DNA of 46,071 nucleotides from Sulfurovum sp. (GTDB taxonomy: Bacteria; Campylobacterota; Campylobacteria; Campylobacterales; Sulfurovaceae): NCBI GenBank assembly GCA_027019175.1, contig JALUXB010000049.1, positions 1 to 46,071 of the forward strand. Reading direction: 5' to 3'. Shown here piece by piece: positions 22,679 to 32,057 of this stretch. The translations under genes were made by a program, and so were the position numbers. The notes under the pieces are model-generated. The model was not told where the DNA came from, searched no databases, and saw only the letters and a list, made by a program, of their open reading frames with translations. The stretch's first letter is position 1, and each line of letters begins with the position of its first letter.

Positions 22679-23757
22679 TCAATGAAACATTTGTTGCTTC
22701 GACACCTACAGAGGCGTATGAACAGGCAGAAAAAAAGTATGGTAATACATCGGAACTCACCATTGTTTCTGCAAAGCAGAGCAAAGATGAGAGTGGAGAG
22801 ATCCGTGCCGAAGTGGTCTTTGCCGTACCCAAAGCACTGTTTATGAAGAAGTCTTTTGGCAAGGAAATCTCCTCTGTGCAACATTACAATGAAGAGGAAA
22901 TGATGCTTGATGAAGTGACTTCCATGCGAAAAGAACTTGAAGCGATGCGTTCGGAACTGACAAGAGAGGAAGCCGTACTTCAGAAGGTGAAAGCACTCTT
23001 CCTGAAAAAAGGTATTGCGCCCCAATGGCTTGACAGCGTACTCGATCCGCTGATAGGTACTCCTCTTGCAGAAGATGAAACACTGCTGGTTTCCTATGTG
23101 CTTGAAGAGATCGATGACCGCATCACTGTCAGAGATGAAATGGTTGGCAAACCAAAAGTGATTATGCTGGTAGGTCCTACGGGAGTGGGAAAGACCACGA
23201 CCATTGCAAAACTGGCTGCACGCTATGCCTATCTGCTCGACCGCCCTTACAAAGTAGCGCTGGTCAATCTTGACAGTTATAAAGTGGGAGCTGTCGAACA
23301 GTTGGCGCACTATGCGGATATTATGCAGATTGAGCACGTTTCGGTTTCAGCCCCTGAAGACTTTAAAACCCAGATTGCAGCACTGGAGTCATATGATATT
23401 GTACTGGTCGATACGGCAGGCATGTCTCCGTACGATACCCAGAAGTTCGTCAAGACGATCGAGTTCATCAAGTCTGAAACGGTACGTGATATGGAAGTGC
23501 ACCTTGTGCTGGCAGCGACGGTGAAATATGAAGATATGGAAGATATTTACAAGAACTTCTCTTTTCTCAACCCTGATGCGGTGATTGTCAGCAAATTTGA
23601 TGAAACAAAACATTTTGGAACGCTGTTGAACTTCATGCTGCTTTACGGACTGCCGATGAGCTACTTCTCTGTAGGCCAGGAGGTACCCGACGACCTGCTG
23701 CCTGCAAGTAAGGAGTATCTGCTTGAACGCTTTATCGGGGATGTGCATGAAGGTTGA
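22675..23757 (+). CDS. flhF: Flagellar SRP-type GTPase FlhF
   Basis: A 360-residue SRP-family GTPase. The N-terminal B domain (1–90) is followed by the NG domain: G1 loop GPTGVGKTTTIAKLAARY (from residue 167), NLDSYKVGAVEQL, G3 DTAGMSPYD (246–254) and G4 SKFDE. FlhF places the polar flagellum or, in some species, other polar structures. The start ATG 22675 overlaps the folK stop by 4 bp; the frame runs 57 bp further but only inside folK. The usual next gene flhG is absent here. Confidence 0.93.
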   Translation: MINETFVASTPTEAYEQAEKKYGNTSELTIVSAKQSKDESGEIRAEVVFAVPKALFMKKSFGKEISSVQHYNEEEMMLDEVTSMRKELEAMRSELTREEAVLQKVKALFLKKGIAPQWLDSVLDPLIGTPLAEDETLLVSYVLEEIDDRITVRDEMVGKPKVIMLVGPTGVGKTTTIAKLAARYAYLLDRPYKVALVNLDSYKVGAVEQLAHYADIMQIEHVSVSAPEDFKTQIAALESYDIVLVDTAGMSPYDTQKFVKTIEFIKSETVRDMEVHLVLAATVKYEDMEDIYKNFSFLNPDAVIVSKFDETKHFGTLLNFMLLYGLPMSYFSVGQEVPDDLLPASKEYLLERFIGDVHEG

Positions 23758-24214
23758 AACGCAGGCAAGCCGTCTTGAACGGATGATGCGAAAACACCGG
23801 AATGTTGAAACATACCGTGTAACATTGCCTCCTGTCGCCTTGAAACGCAAAGATATAAAGATGCTGGAACCTGGAGATGTACTCCTTCTGGAGCTTGGAT
23901 ATTTGGTATTGCTGCTGGTACAAAAAGCTGAAGTAAAGGCCTGTCTGGAGCTGTCTGACAATGAAGGGAAATATGTGACACTTTCACCAAAAGAGGAGAA
24001 AAAAGAAATACATACTAAAAAATATGAACTTTTGTATCCCTCCTTTGGGTCAGTGAAAATACCACAACTGACAGAGGGCATGACACTTGAGTTATCCAAG
24101 ATTGATCTCCACAGCGTTATGTTACAGAAAGCTGATGAGATGACCGTAGCAGAAGGGATACTGGTAGAGAGTGAAGGCATGATCGCCTTAGAAATAAAAA
24201 AGGTATATCGATGA
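23747..24214 (+). CDS. Hypothetical protein, possibly SpoA (FliM/FliN)-like
   Basis: A 155-residue protein not firmly recognised. It has two similar halves: [19 protein letters not shown]…[10 protein letters not shown] (about 36–75) and [18 protein letters not shown]…[20 protein letters not shown] (about 112–155). The spacing of a GDVLxLE strand and a final [10 protein letters not shown] strand resembles the SpoA domain of flagellar C-ring proteins FliM/FliN; this is a tentative reading. It overlaps flhF by 11 bp and mnmA by 4 bp, so it is in that operon. ATG 23741 is an alternative start. No signal peptide or clear membrane helix. Confidence 0.5.
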   Translation: MKVETQASRLERMMRKHRNVETYRVTLPPVALKRKDIKMLEPGDVLLLELGYLVLLLVQKAEVKACLELSDNEGKYVTLSPKEEKKEIHTKKYELLYPSFGSVKIPQLTEGMTLELSKIDLHSVMLQKADEMTVAEGILVESEGMIALEIKKVYR

Positions 24215-25230
24215 AAAAGAAAGTATTGGTTGGCATGAGTGGCGGGGTCGATTCGACAGTGACATCTGTATTGTTACAGAAAGAGGGGTATGACGTTGAA
24301 GGGGTCTACATGAAGCTCCACGACAAACCCGGCTACCATGAAGAGAACTGGCGGAAGGTACAGAAGGTGGCTGACTACCTTGGCATCAAGGCACACTTCT
24401 ATGACTTGAGTGAAGCATTCAATAAAGAAGTCTACAGCTATTTTGTCGAAAGCTATAAAGCAGGATTGACGCCAAACCCCTGTGTCATGTGCAACCGTAC
24501 CATTAAGTTTGGAAAAATGGTGGAGTTTGCCGACAGTATCGGCGCAGACTATGTAGCAACCGGCCACTACATCCAGTGTGACGGTGAATTTATCTATGCT
24601 GCGGACGATCCGAACAAAGACCAGAGCTATTTTCTGAGTGAAGTGAAAAAAGAGGTACTGCCGCGACTCATTTTCCCGCTTGGTACATGGCAGAAACCCG
24701 ATGTCAAAGCGTATGCGGCAAACATTGAAGTGCTTCAGGAGTTCGCCACCCAGGCTGAGAGCAGCGAAATCTGTTTTGTAGAAAACACTTATGATGAGGT
24801 ACTTGCGCGTCATATGAACATTGACCAGCCCGGTGAAACGGTCGACACGGAAGGTAATGTGGTGGGTACCCACAAAGGCTACATGCACTACACCATCGGC
24901 AAACGCCGCGGTTTCTTCGTACACGGTGCACATGATCCGCACTTTGTGGTTGACATCAAACCTGAAGAGAATCAGATTGTTGTCGGGACACGTGAAAAAC
25001 TGGAAGTATTCGACTTTGAAGTCAAGCAGATCAATCTTTTTGAAGACTTGACGGAATTTGACTGTGAAGTGAAGGTACGCTACCGTACCACTGCCGTGCC
25101 GTGTCATGTGAAGATCGAAGGTGAACGTGCCAAAGTTACCCTTAAAGAGCCTGTTTTCGGTCTTGCCAAAGGGCAGGTAGCAGCTTTTTATGACAGACGC
25201 AGACTGCTTGGCGGCGGGGTCATTGTCTAA
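24211..25230 (+). CDS. mnmA: tRNA 2-thiouridylase MnmA
   Basis: A 339-residue enzyme that thiolates U34 of Lys, Glu and Gln tRNAs. Evidence: the PP-loop [13 protein letters not shown] at residues 7–19, the first catalytic Cys in [25 protein letters not shown], and the second Cys in [12 protein letters not shown]; the C-terminal beta-barrel includes [10 protein letters not shown]. It is slightly shorter than E. coli MnmA (368), usual for the phylum. ATGA overlap with the preceding gene. Confidence 0.95.
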   Translation: MKKKVLVGMSGGVDSTVTSVLLQKEGYDVEGVYMKLHDKPGYHEENWRKVQKVADYLGIKAHFYDLSEAFNKEVYSYFVESYKAGLTPNPCVMCNRTIKFGKMVEFADSIGADYVATGHYIQCDGEFIYAADDPNKDQSYFLSEVKKEVLPRLIFPLGTWQKPDVKAYAANIEVLQEFATQAESSEICFVENTYDEVLARHMNIDQPGETVDTEGNVVGTHKGYMHYTIGKRRGFFVHGAHDPHFVVDIKPEENQIVVGTREKLEVFDFEVKQINLFEDLTEFDCEVKVRYRTTAVPCHVKIEGERAKVTLKEPVFGLAKGQVAAFYDRRRLLGGGVIV

Positions 25231-25260
25231 AACAGCAATACGCGAAAAAGGGGAGGGAAA

Positions 25261-26274
25261 ATGTTAAACAGGGTACTTTCAAGCACGTATGGGATATTGG
25301 CAACGACCGTTGCAGGTTTCGGCGGTTTGTTTGCTGATGCATTTTTTGGAAAATCAGGGTTTATTGTAACCCTTGCTGTAGCACTTCTCCTCCTCCTTAT
25401 AGCGTTTGTCAAAGAGCGAAAAGTACAACAACTCTATGCCAATGAGACCATTCCCATTCCTGTTGTTGTCAGTGTAGACGACAGTACACCGATCGAAATC
25501 CATTTTAAAGCACTTTTAACCCGTATTGCCGAAGAAGACAGCCGTTTTGAAGGGCTTGATAAAAAACTGGAGAGCTATTTCAACATCTCTGAGCAAATGC
25601 TGACGTTCAAATATGACGGTGAGATGTATGACCGTGCCAGGCTGATCAGTTTTCTGCAGATTATTCGGTATGTGCTCAATGATATCCAGCGCAGGCTGGA
25701 CAATAAAGCCTGTTTTCATCTCTTCTTTCTGAGACGCCCCGCTGTCGGTGTGGCACTTGGCGGGATGTTCCGTACAGACGGTATTGTGGTGTATCAGAAC
25801 AACGATTACTCCAATACACTGGACAAAGTGGCAAAAATCGATTCGAGAAAATACAAAGAGAAAGTTTCAGACTTTAAACATTTTAAGATCATGAAAAAAC
25901 TCAAGGATAAAAAGGAAAGAGATCTTTTGGTGGCTGTACAGATATCGAGCCATACAATTTCTCTTGAACACCCCTCTCTGCGTAAATTTAAAAACGTAAT
26001 TGCATTGGAATCGGTACGTAACGGTACACTCCCCACCGACGACGAAAGTTTCAAAAACGACCTCTGGGTAGAACATGCCCAGGAAATTTATAACATTATC
26101 AACCAGTATAAGGGTGAATTCGACACCATTACACTGGTGCACTCTATGCCTGAAGCCATAGGCGTCATACTGGGAATGGCACTGGAAAACTACTGGAATA
26201 TCAATGTCTACCAGTTTGACAGAGGCGAGTACCGCAATGTGATCAATCTTCAGGAAATCAAATATTATTTTTAG
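25261..26274 (+). CDS. Membrane-anchored SAVED-domain protein (CBASS effector-like)
   Basis: A 337-residue protein. Two hydrophobic helices (about 9–28 and 33–50) anchor it; a helical linker runs to residue 145. Residues 150–335 match the two-fold layout of the SAVED domain, the cyclic-oligonucleotide sensor of CBASS and type III CRISPR effectors: HLFFLRRPAVGVALGGMF (153–170), LLVAVQISSHTISLEHP (222–238), then TLVHSMPEAIGVILGMALEN (291–310) and INVYQFDRGEYRNVINL. TM-SAVED proteins (Cap14-like) act by harming the membrane once ligand binds. A strong GGAGGG precedes ATG 25261, 30 bp after mnmA. No cyclase gene is found beside it, so the ligand source is unknown. Confidence 0.75.
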   Translation: MLNRVLSSTYGILATTVAGFGGLFADAFFGKSGFIVTLAVALLLLLIAFVKERKVQQLYANETIPIPVVVSVDDSTPIEIHFKALLTRIAEEDSRFEGLDKKLESYFNISEQMLTFKYDGEMYDRARLISFLQIIRYVLNDIQRRLDNKACFHLFFLRRPAVGVALGGMFRTDGIVVYQNNDYSNTLDKVAKIDSRKYKEKVSDFKHFKIMKKLKDKKERDLLVAVQISSHTISLEHPSLRKFKNVIALESVRNGTLPTDDESFKNDLWVEHAQEIYNIINQYKGEFDTITLVHSMPEAIGVILGMALENYWNINVYQFDRGEYRNVINLQEIKYYF

Positions 26275-26282
26275 GGTGAATC

Positions 26283-26675
26283 ATGTGGTTTGTCAGAATA
26301 CGAAAAGAACGTAGAGCGTTTTACGATGCGGCAGAGGTGGTTCGCCGCACCGCACGTATCGAATCGAAACTTGAAATGCTTGGAGGCACGGGAAGCGGTA
26401 TTTATGACAAATACAAAGTGCTTGAACAGTTTTTTCCGGAAGAGATGGAAACAAAGATCATTGAGCTTGGAACCATACGAAACAGGGTCGTCCACGGCAA
26501 CCCGAAAATAGAAAATCCCAAAGCGGTATTCAAACTCTGTAAAGAGGTTGAAAAGATGATTGATGCGTATCCCCAAAGTAACAAAAAGAAACTTCGTGTT
26601 TTCAGCTTGTTGCTTGTGTTGGTATTGCTGAGTGTTATTGCAATAGGTGTGTGGGAGATAGTAGGACATGCATAA
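26283..26675 (+). CDS. HEPN-like protein with C-terminal membrane helix
   Basis: A 130-residue protein. Residues 12–95 are helical and carry TIRNRVVHGNPK, that is R66-N-x3-H71, the Rx4H motif of HEPN RNases with the usual polar residue after Arg. A DUF4145-like fold is likely. A single membrane helix (about 104–125) closes the protein, so the HEPN part faces the cytoplasm. It begins 8 bp after the SAVED gene and overlaps the next gene by 8 bp. Whether it cuts RNA is not known. Confidence 0.65.
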   Translation: MWFVRIRKERRAFYDAAEVVRRTARIESKLEMLGGTGSGIYDKYKVLEQFFPEEMETKIIELGTIRNRVVHGNPKIENPKAVFKLCKEVEKMIDAYPQSNKKKLRVFSLLLVLVLLSVIAIGVWEIVGHA

Positions 26676-27957
26676 AAAATCATTGGCGGAAGCTATTTTT
26701 CTGTTTAACCGTATTGAAACACTGTTGCGGCAGCGTGGCGGGCAGGGAGAGAGCTTCAGTGACCTTGTGAAAAGTTTTAATGCCTATTTGGACAAAGAGG
26801 CAGAGATCAAAGCGGCAAAACGGCGTGCAGACAGCATGGGATACAAGTTTTACTATGATCGGGCTGAAGGTATGTATCAAATTAAAGACCAGTATCTCAA
26901 AGATCGCGGCATCTTTGATGATCTGAGAACCTATGAGTCATGTCGTCAACAGCATGCTGACTATATTGCCTATAAAAAAGGCCTCATCGGCGGGTTTTAC
27001 AATAATTTGCGTTCGATTGCGTTTGAGAGAAACAATCTGCTGCACCAGGACAACTATACGATCAAAAATTTCCCCCGTTTTAAAAAAGCCTGCTATCAGG
27101 TCATTGATTTTCTGGAAAAAGGCAAACAACCGCGTTTTGGCATTGTCAATCTGCATCACAACGACTCCTTGCGTAACCGGCTGACAACATTTGCATGGGA
27201 CACTCCGTCATTTTGGCTGCGCATACTGATCACGGTGCCGGTCGTATACGGGCTGTTTCACTATTTTAACGTATGTACGGATTGCTCGGAAACAGTCAGG
27301 TATGTGTGGATCGGTATTGTTTCACTTTTTTTCTATTCGATGGTGTTTCTGCTTCTGGACATTCTCCGGTTTACATTTCGTTCGGAAGAGAATATGCAGG
27401 CAGTTGTATTTGGTGCCGGTATCATCTTTTTCGGATCGATGTTTTTGGCACACTCCTGTTCAGGGAACAAAGAGCACATCTCCTCAACGGCTGTACAGGA
27501 TGCAAAAGCGTGTACTTATTATGTTGTCAATGCTGACAGGCTCAATGTACGGGCGTATGCCTCTACCACTGCCGGCCGGGTAGCCCGCCTTTTACGCAAT
27601 ACAAAGGTGTGTGTCACACAAAAAAAAGGCAGGTGGGCTTATGTCAAAGGGAAAGGATGGGTATATGCACGTTACCTTTCGCACCCAAAAACTGCCGTTT
27701 CAAAAAAGCCTTCGACAGCAGTGATATCAAAAAAGACGACAAAAAACAGTACACACAAACATGTTTCAAAACCAAAAAAGTCTGTTGAAAAACACAGACC
27801 GGTGGTTATATGGCACTGTAGTGCGCAGAGCAAACGTGCAAGCGGGTGGGTGGAAAAAACGGGGCTGGAAGCAGCGAAAAAGGGTGCGCTGCATCAGTGT
27901 GAGATCCGCAGACAGACCGAAGTACCGTGCCGCATTGTGACCTGTTACAAAAAGTGA
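26668..27957 (+). CDS. HEPN-like, multi-helix membrane protein with SH3 domain
   Basis: A 429-residue protein. Residues 1–155 are helical and hold AFERNNLLHQDNY, with R121-N-x3-H126, again the HEPN Rx4H motif. Three membrane helices follow (about 183–200, 213–233, 245–262). Residues 283–338 are a bacterial SH3 domain (YYVVNADRLNVRAYAS, then GRWAYVKGKGWVYARYL), next a Lys/Thr/Ser-rich linker (340–378), and a Cys-containing C-terminal module (HCSAQSKRASGWVEKTG to CRIVTCYKK). SH3_3 domains usually bind cell wall, which places the C-terminus in the periplasm. Third gene of the SAVED operon. Confidence 0.68.
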   Translation: MHKKSLAEAIFLFNRIETLLRQRGGQGESFSDLVKSFNAYLDKEAEIKAAKRRADSMGYKFYYDRAEGMYQIKDQYLKDRGIFDDLRTYESCRQQHADYIAYKKGLIGGFYNNLRSIAFERNNLLHQDNYTIKNFPRFKKACYQVIDFLEKGKQPRFGIVNLHHNDSLRNRLTTFAWDTPSFWLRILITVPVVYGLFHYFNVCTDCSETVRYVWIGIVSLFFYSMVFLLLDILRFTFRSEENMQAVVFGAGIIFFGSMFLAHSCSGNKEHISSTAVQDAKACTYYVVNADRLNVRAYASTTAGRVARLLRNTKVCVTQKKGRWAYVKGKGWVYARYLSHPKTAVSKKPSTAVISKKTTKNSTHKHVSKPKKSVEKHRPVVIWHCSAQSKRASGWVEKTGLEAAKKGALHQCEIRRQTEVPCRIVTCYKK

Positions 27958-27967
27958 GTAAAAAACG

Positions 27968-28462
27968 TTACTTCTTGCACTTTCTATCTCGCCATTCTTT
28001 CATGGCTGAGCGTTTCCAGAGCCAGTTGAGCAGCAGATAGATGAGGTAGGCAACAACGGTGGAATAGAAGGCGGTACCGACATAGAGGGGCAGGACAATA
28101 TTGTCCCAGTTGTCTTTGAACCATTGCATAGTAAGCTCGACATGGTGAATGCCTTCGTGTCCCAGAATAAGATTTCCTGTAAGATACTCCAGATACCACA
28201 GCGGCGGATAGGTTACAGGGTTGCTCAGCCACACTGTTGCCAGTGCGATAGGGACATTAAAGCGCATAATGGGGGTGGTGACCATCACGCCTGCCATCTG
28301 CATGGGCATCGGAATGAAGCCCCAAAAGAGGCCGACAAGGACACCTTTGGTAACCATTTTACGGTTGATGTTGAAATATTCACGTGGAATGTGGTACTTA
28401 TCGAGAATATGGTCGAATTTATCTTTGTGTGTAGCGATCTTTCTGAAAAACTGTCGTATCAT
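27968..28462 (-). CDS. DUF2062 membrane protein
   Basis: A 164-residue DUF2062 protein. The family core is visible: GVLVGLFWGFIPMPMQMAGVMV, then FNVPIALATVWLSNPVTYPPLWYLEYLTGN, with the conserved Asn-Pro-x-T-x-x-P. It has about three membrane helices. The function of the family is unknown; some members sit with glycosyltransferases. ATG 28462 has GGAT ahead; a TTG start at 28483 would add seven residues. It converges on the SAVED operon with an 10-bp gap and no terminator visible. Confidence 0.88.
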   Translation of the reverse strand: MIRQFFRKIATHKDKFDHILDKYHIPREYFNINRKMVTKGVLVGLFWGFIPMPMQMAGVMVTTPIMRFNVPIALATVWLSNPVTYPPLWYLEYLTGNLILGHEGIHHVELTMQWFKDNWDNIVLPLYVGTAFYSTVVAYLIYLLLNWLWKRSAMKEWRDRKCKK

Positions 28463-28582
28463 TGTTAATCCGTGCTTATGCAATTGATTTGCATTAGTGT
28501 AGTATCAAAGCCCTTTAAATCCCCTTTTTATCAACTTTGGAGTAAAATACGCATGATTTAAATTCCCCTTAAAGGCTATGAC

Positions 28583-29518
28583 ATGAGCGGATATATGATA
28601 TTTTCAGGTACATCCAACCCACAACTGGCAGAAGAGATTGCGACCTATCTCGAAATGCCTCTTTCAAAAGCGAACATCAATCGTTTCAGTGACGGTGAGA
28701 TCTCCGTACAGATTGCCGAAAGTGTACGGGGGAAAGATGTTTTTATCGTTCAGCCTACCTCCGCACCTGCCAATGCCAACCTGATGGAACTGCTTATTAT
28801 GACCGATGCGCTCAAGCGTTCTTCCGCCAAATCTATTACAGCGGTTGTACCATATTACGGTTATGCAAGACAGGACAGAAAAGCGGCACCGCGTGTACCC
28901 ATCTCTGCAAAGCTTGTCGCAAACCTGATGGAGACGGCCGGCATCACACGTGTGGTAACCGTAGACCTGCACGCTTCACAGATTCAGGGCTTTTTCGATA
29001 TTCCTGTCGATAACCTCTACGGAGCGATCCTCTTTATGGATTACATTAAAGCCAAAAATTTCCCCAATCCTATCATCGCCTCTCCTGATATCGGCGGGGT
29101 GGCACGTGCGCGTTATTTTGCCAACAAGCTGGGACTGGACATGGTCATTGTCGACAAGCGCCGTGAAAAGGCCAATGAGTCGGAAGTGATGAATATTATC
29201 GGCGATGTAGAAGGTAAAGATGTGATTCTCATTGATGATATGGTCGATACGGCAGGAACCATGGTCAAAGCCGCAGCTGCGCTCAAGAAACTCGGTGCTA
29301 CATCGGTCATGGCGTGCTGTACCCACCCGGTACTTTCCGGTCCTGCGTATGAGCGTATTGAAAACGGTGAACTTGACGAACTCGTTGTTGCCAACACCAT
29401 CCCGATGACAAAACCTTCCGAAAAGATCAAAATGCTCTCCACAGCTTCGATGCTCGGAGAGGTAATAAGACGTGTACACAACAATGAGAGCGTCAATTCG
29501 CTCTTTGAAACAAATTAG
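28583..29518 (+). CDS. prs: Ribose-phosphate pyrophosphokinase
   Basis: A 311-residue PRPP synthase (class I). Landmarks: FSDGEISVQIAESVRGKDVF, YYGYARQDRK, VDLHASQIQGFFDIP, and the PRPP-binding loop DVILIDDMVDTAGTMV. It makes PRPP for nucleotides, His, Trp and NAD. The full-length match and ordinary neighbours make this certain. ATG 28583 is preceded by AAAGG 9 bp ahead. Confidence 0.97.
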   Translation: MSGYMIFSGTSNPQLAEEIATYLEMPLSKANINRFSDGEISVQIAESVRGKDVFIVQPTSAPANANLMELLIMTDALKRSSAKSITAVVPYYGYARQDRKAAPRVPISAKLVANLMETAGITRVVTVDLHASQIQGFFDIPVDNLYGAILFMDYIKAKNFPNPIIASPDIGGVARARYFANKLGLDMVIVDKRREKANESEVMNIIGDVEGKDVILIDDMVDTAGTMVKAAAALKKLGATSVMACCTHPVLSGPAYERIENGELDELVVANTIPMTKPSEKIKMLSTASMLGEVIRRVHNNESVNSLFETN

Positions 29519-29524
29519 ACACAG

Positions 29525-29550
29525 TAGGGTGCTGTGTCCCACAGCACCAA
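29525..29550. repeat. TAGGGTGC hairpin, REP-like
   Basis: TAG, then GGTGCTGTG (29528–29536), loop TCC, CACAGCACC (29540–29548): a perfect 9-bp stem followed by AAAATATAATTTTG. It lies between prs and lepA and shares the TAGGGTGC…GCACCAA ends with the hairpin at 22128. A weak terminator function for prs is also possible. Confidence 0.6.
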
Positions 29551-29590
29551 AATATAATTTTGTCTTAAAAAGCAAACAAGAAGGAAACGT

Positions 29591-31402
29591 GTGACAAAAA
29601 AAGTACCGCAGAAGAATATCCGCAACTTCTCCATTATTGCCCATATTGACCACGGAAAATCTACGCTTGCAGATCGTATCATTCAGGAGTGCGGAGCGGT
29701 CAGTGACCGGCAGATGAGCGCGCAGGTGATGGATACGATGGATATTGAAAAAGAGCGTGGCATTACCATTAAAGCCCAATCGGTACGTCTTGACTATGTC
29801 AAAGATGGAGAACACTATATTCTCAACCTTATTGACACTCCGGGTCACGTTGACTTTTCATACGAAGTAAGCCGTTCCCTTGCTTCCTGTGAAGGAGCGC
29901 TGCTTATTGTCGATGCTGCCCAGGGTGTCGAAGCACAGACCATTGCCAATGTTTACATTGCCATCGAGAATGACCTCGAACTCATTCCTGTCGTGAACAA
30001 AATTGACCTGCCTGCTGCCGATCCCGACCGTGTACTGACAGAGCTTGAAGAGGCCATTGGCATTGATGCGACGGAGCATGCGCTGGTTTCGGCAAAAACG
30101 GGGCAGGGGGTACCCGAACTTATTGACATGATCGTTGAAAAGATCCCTGCACCGACAGGTGATGAGGATGCGCCGACCAAAGCGCTCATCTACGACAGCT
30201 GGTTTGACAACTATCTGGGGGCACTGGCACTCGTACGTGTGTTTGAAGGCAAGATCGAAAAGGGGCAGCGTATCAAGATCATGGGTACGAAAGAAGAGCA
30301 TCAGGTACTTGACCTGATGTACCCAAATCCTATCAAGCCTGTTAAAACCCAGAGTCTCGATACGGGTGAGGTAGGCATTGTCGTTACGGGTTTGAAAACG
30401 GTCGAGGGACTTCAGGTGGGAGACACCATTACCGACGCGAAAAACCCGACCCCCGAAGCCATTGGCGGCTTCGAGCCGGCAAAGCCCTTTGTCTTTGCAG
30501 GTATCTATCCCATTGAGACGGACAAGTTCGAAGACCTGCGTGATGCGCTCAACAAGCTCAAACTCAACGACTCCGCGCTCAGTTTTGAGCCGGAAAGCTC
30601 CATGGCACTTGGTTCGGGTTTCCGTGTCGGTTTCCTGGGGATGCTGCATATGGAGGTGGTCAAGGAGCGGCTGGAACGGGAGTTCGACCTTGAACTCATC
30701 GCCACGGCACCGACAGTTGTTTACCGTGTCAAGCTGACCAACGGTGAGGAGATCACGATTCAAAACCCTTCAGAGATGCCAGAAGTACAGAAGATAGATA
30801 CCATTTACGAACCTTATGTCAAGGCAACCATTCTGACACCGCAGGAGTATGTGGGTAACCTTATCAAACTCCTCAACGACCGCCGCGGCATACAGGTGAA
30901 GATGGACTACCTCAATGAGTCGCGTGTACTGATGGAGTATGATATTCCCATGAACGAGATTGTGATGGACTTTTACGATCGGCTCAAAACCGTTACCAAG
31001 GGGTATGCAAGTTTCGACTATGAGCCCATCGGGTTCCGTCCGGGTGATCTGGTCAAACTTGACATCCGTGTAGCAGGAGAAGTGGTGGATTCCCTCTCCA
31101 TCATCGTACCACGGGACAAAGCGCGTCAGCGCGGGCTTGCTTTCGTAGAGAAACTCAAAGAGCTCATTCCAAGACAGCTTTTCGAAGTAGCGATTCAGGC
31201 GAGTATCGGAAACACGGTCATTGCCCGTACCAACGTCAAGTCAATGGGCAAGAATGTGACAGCGAAATGTTACGGCGGTGATATCACCCGTAAGCGTAAA
31301 CTGCTCGAGAAGCAGAAAGAGGGTAAGAAGCGTATGAAGGCTATAGGCAAGGTAAATGTGCCTCAGGAAGCCTTTATGGCAGTATTGAAGCTTGACAGCT
31401 AA
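29591..31402 (+). CDS. lepA: Elongation factor 4 (LepA)
   Basis: A 603-residue translational GTPase that back-translocates stalled ribosomes. G domain: [25 protein letters not shown] and [12 protein letters not shown]. The LepA-specific C-terminal domain is present ([15 protein letters not shown] and [25 protein letters not shown]). Translation begins at GTG 29591 behind AAGGAAA. Normal family length. Confidence 0.98.
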   Translation: MTKKVPQKNIRNFSIIAHIDHGKSTLADRIIQECGAVSDRQMSAQVMDTMDIEKERGITIKAQSVRLDYVKDGEHYILNLIDTPGHVDFSYEVSRSLASCEGALLIVDAAQGVEAQTIANVYIAIENDLELIPVVNKIDLPAADPDRVLTELEEAIGIDATEHALVSAKTGQGVPELIDMIVEKIPAPTGDEDAPTKALIYDSWFDNYLGALALVRVFEGKIEKGQRIKIMGTKEEHQVLDLMYPNPIKPVKTQSLDTGEVGIVVTGLKTVEGLQVGDTITDAKNPTPEAIGGFEPAKPFVFAGIYPIETDKFEDLRDALNKLKLNDSALSFEPESSMALGSGFRVGFLGMLHMEVVKERLEREFDLELIATAPTVVYRVKLTNGEEITIQNPSEMPEVQKIDTIYEPYVKATILTPQEYVGNLIKLLNDRRGIQVKMDYLNESRVLMEYDIPMNEIVMDFYDRLKTVTKGYASFDYEPIGFRPGDLVKLDIRVAGEVVDSLSIIVPRDKARQRGLAFVEKLKELIPRQLFEVAIQASIGNTVIARTNVKSMGKNVTAKCYGGDITRKRKLLEKQKEGKKRMKAIGKVNVPQEAFMAVLKLDS

Positions 31403-31423
31403 AGAGAAAAGGTAAAACCATAT

Positions 31424-31885
31424 ATGTGGGACTGGATTACAAAATGGGCCTTTCACATCCATCTGATCATGGCGATCTCCTGGATTGGTGGATCGGTCTT
31501 TATGTTCATACTCGGCGTTACGCTGAGAGATAAAAAAGCGCAGCAGGAAGTCTACCCGCATATCGGGCCTATCTTTGGATGGTTCGAAGTGGTCTCTTTG
31601 ATTTTGCTGCTTACCACCGGTTTGATTATGGGAGTAGAGTATCATCTTTTTGATATTCTGATGCATCCCAACGGAAGCCCAATCTCCGATGCCCTGCATA
31701 AAAAGATCATTCTTGTGGGCATCCTGACAGTGGCGACTGTTATCCATTTTATTATTGCCTACAAGACCAACGGAAAAGTACGTACGCCGCTGCAGCAGTT
31801 TCTCTCACGCAGTTCCAGTATGCTCATATTTTTCCTGAACCTTTTTGTCATGCACTATGCCATTGTACTGAGAAATATTCTCTAA
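31424..31885 (+). CDS. Small CopD/DUF2269-like membrane protein
   Basis: A 153-residue protein with four hydrophobic helices (about 5–28, 49–70, 93–112, 128–149). The start FHIHLIMAISWIGGSVF resembles the first helix of CopD/DUF2269-type membrane proteins, where the His residues may bind copper or heme. It lies 21 bp after lepA and may be co-transcribed. The exact family is uncertain. Confidence 0.6.
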   Translation: MWDWITKWAFHIHLIMAISWIGGSVFMFILGVTLRDKKAQQEVYPHIGPIFGWFEVVSLILLLTTGLIMGVEYHLFDILMHPNGSPISDALHKKIILVGILTVATVIHFIIAYKTNGKVRTPLQQFLSRSSSMLIFFLNLFVMHYAIVLRNIL

Positions 31886-32057
31886 GCGTTGCAGAAAATA
31901 AAATGACTTGATCGTTTTGTTTTTCTGATTCATTTTCTTTTATCTTCTATAAAATGCAAAAAGAGATGCTTTTTCTCTTCTTTGTAGCCTGCAAAAGTAC
32001 TTTTTTAATCATTGGACTGATAGCATAATATATAACAAGTTCAAGGAGAAGAAAATT

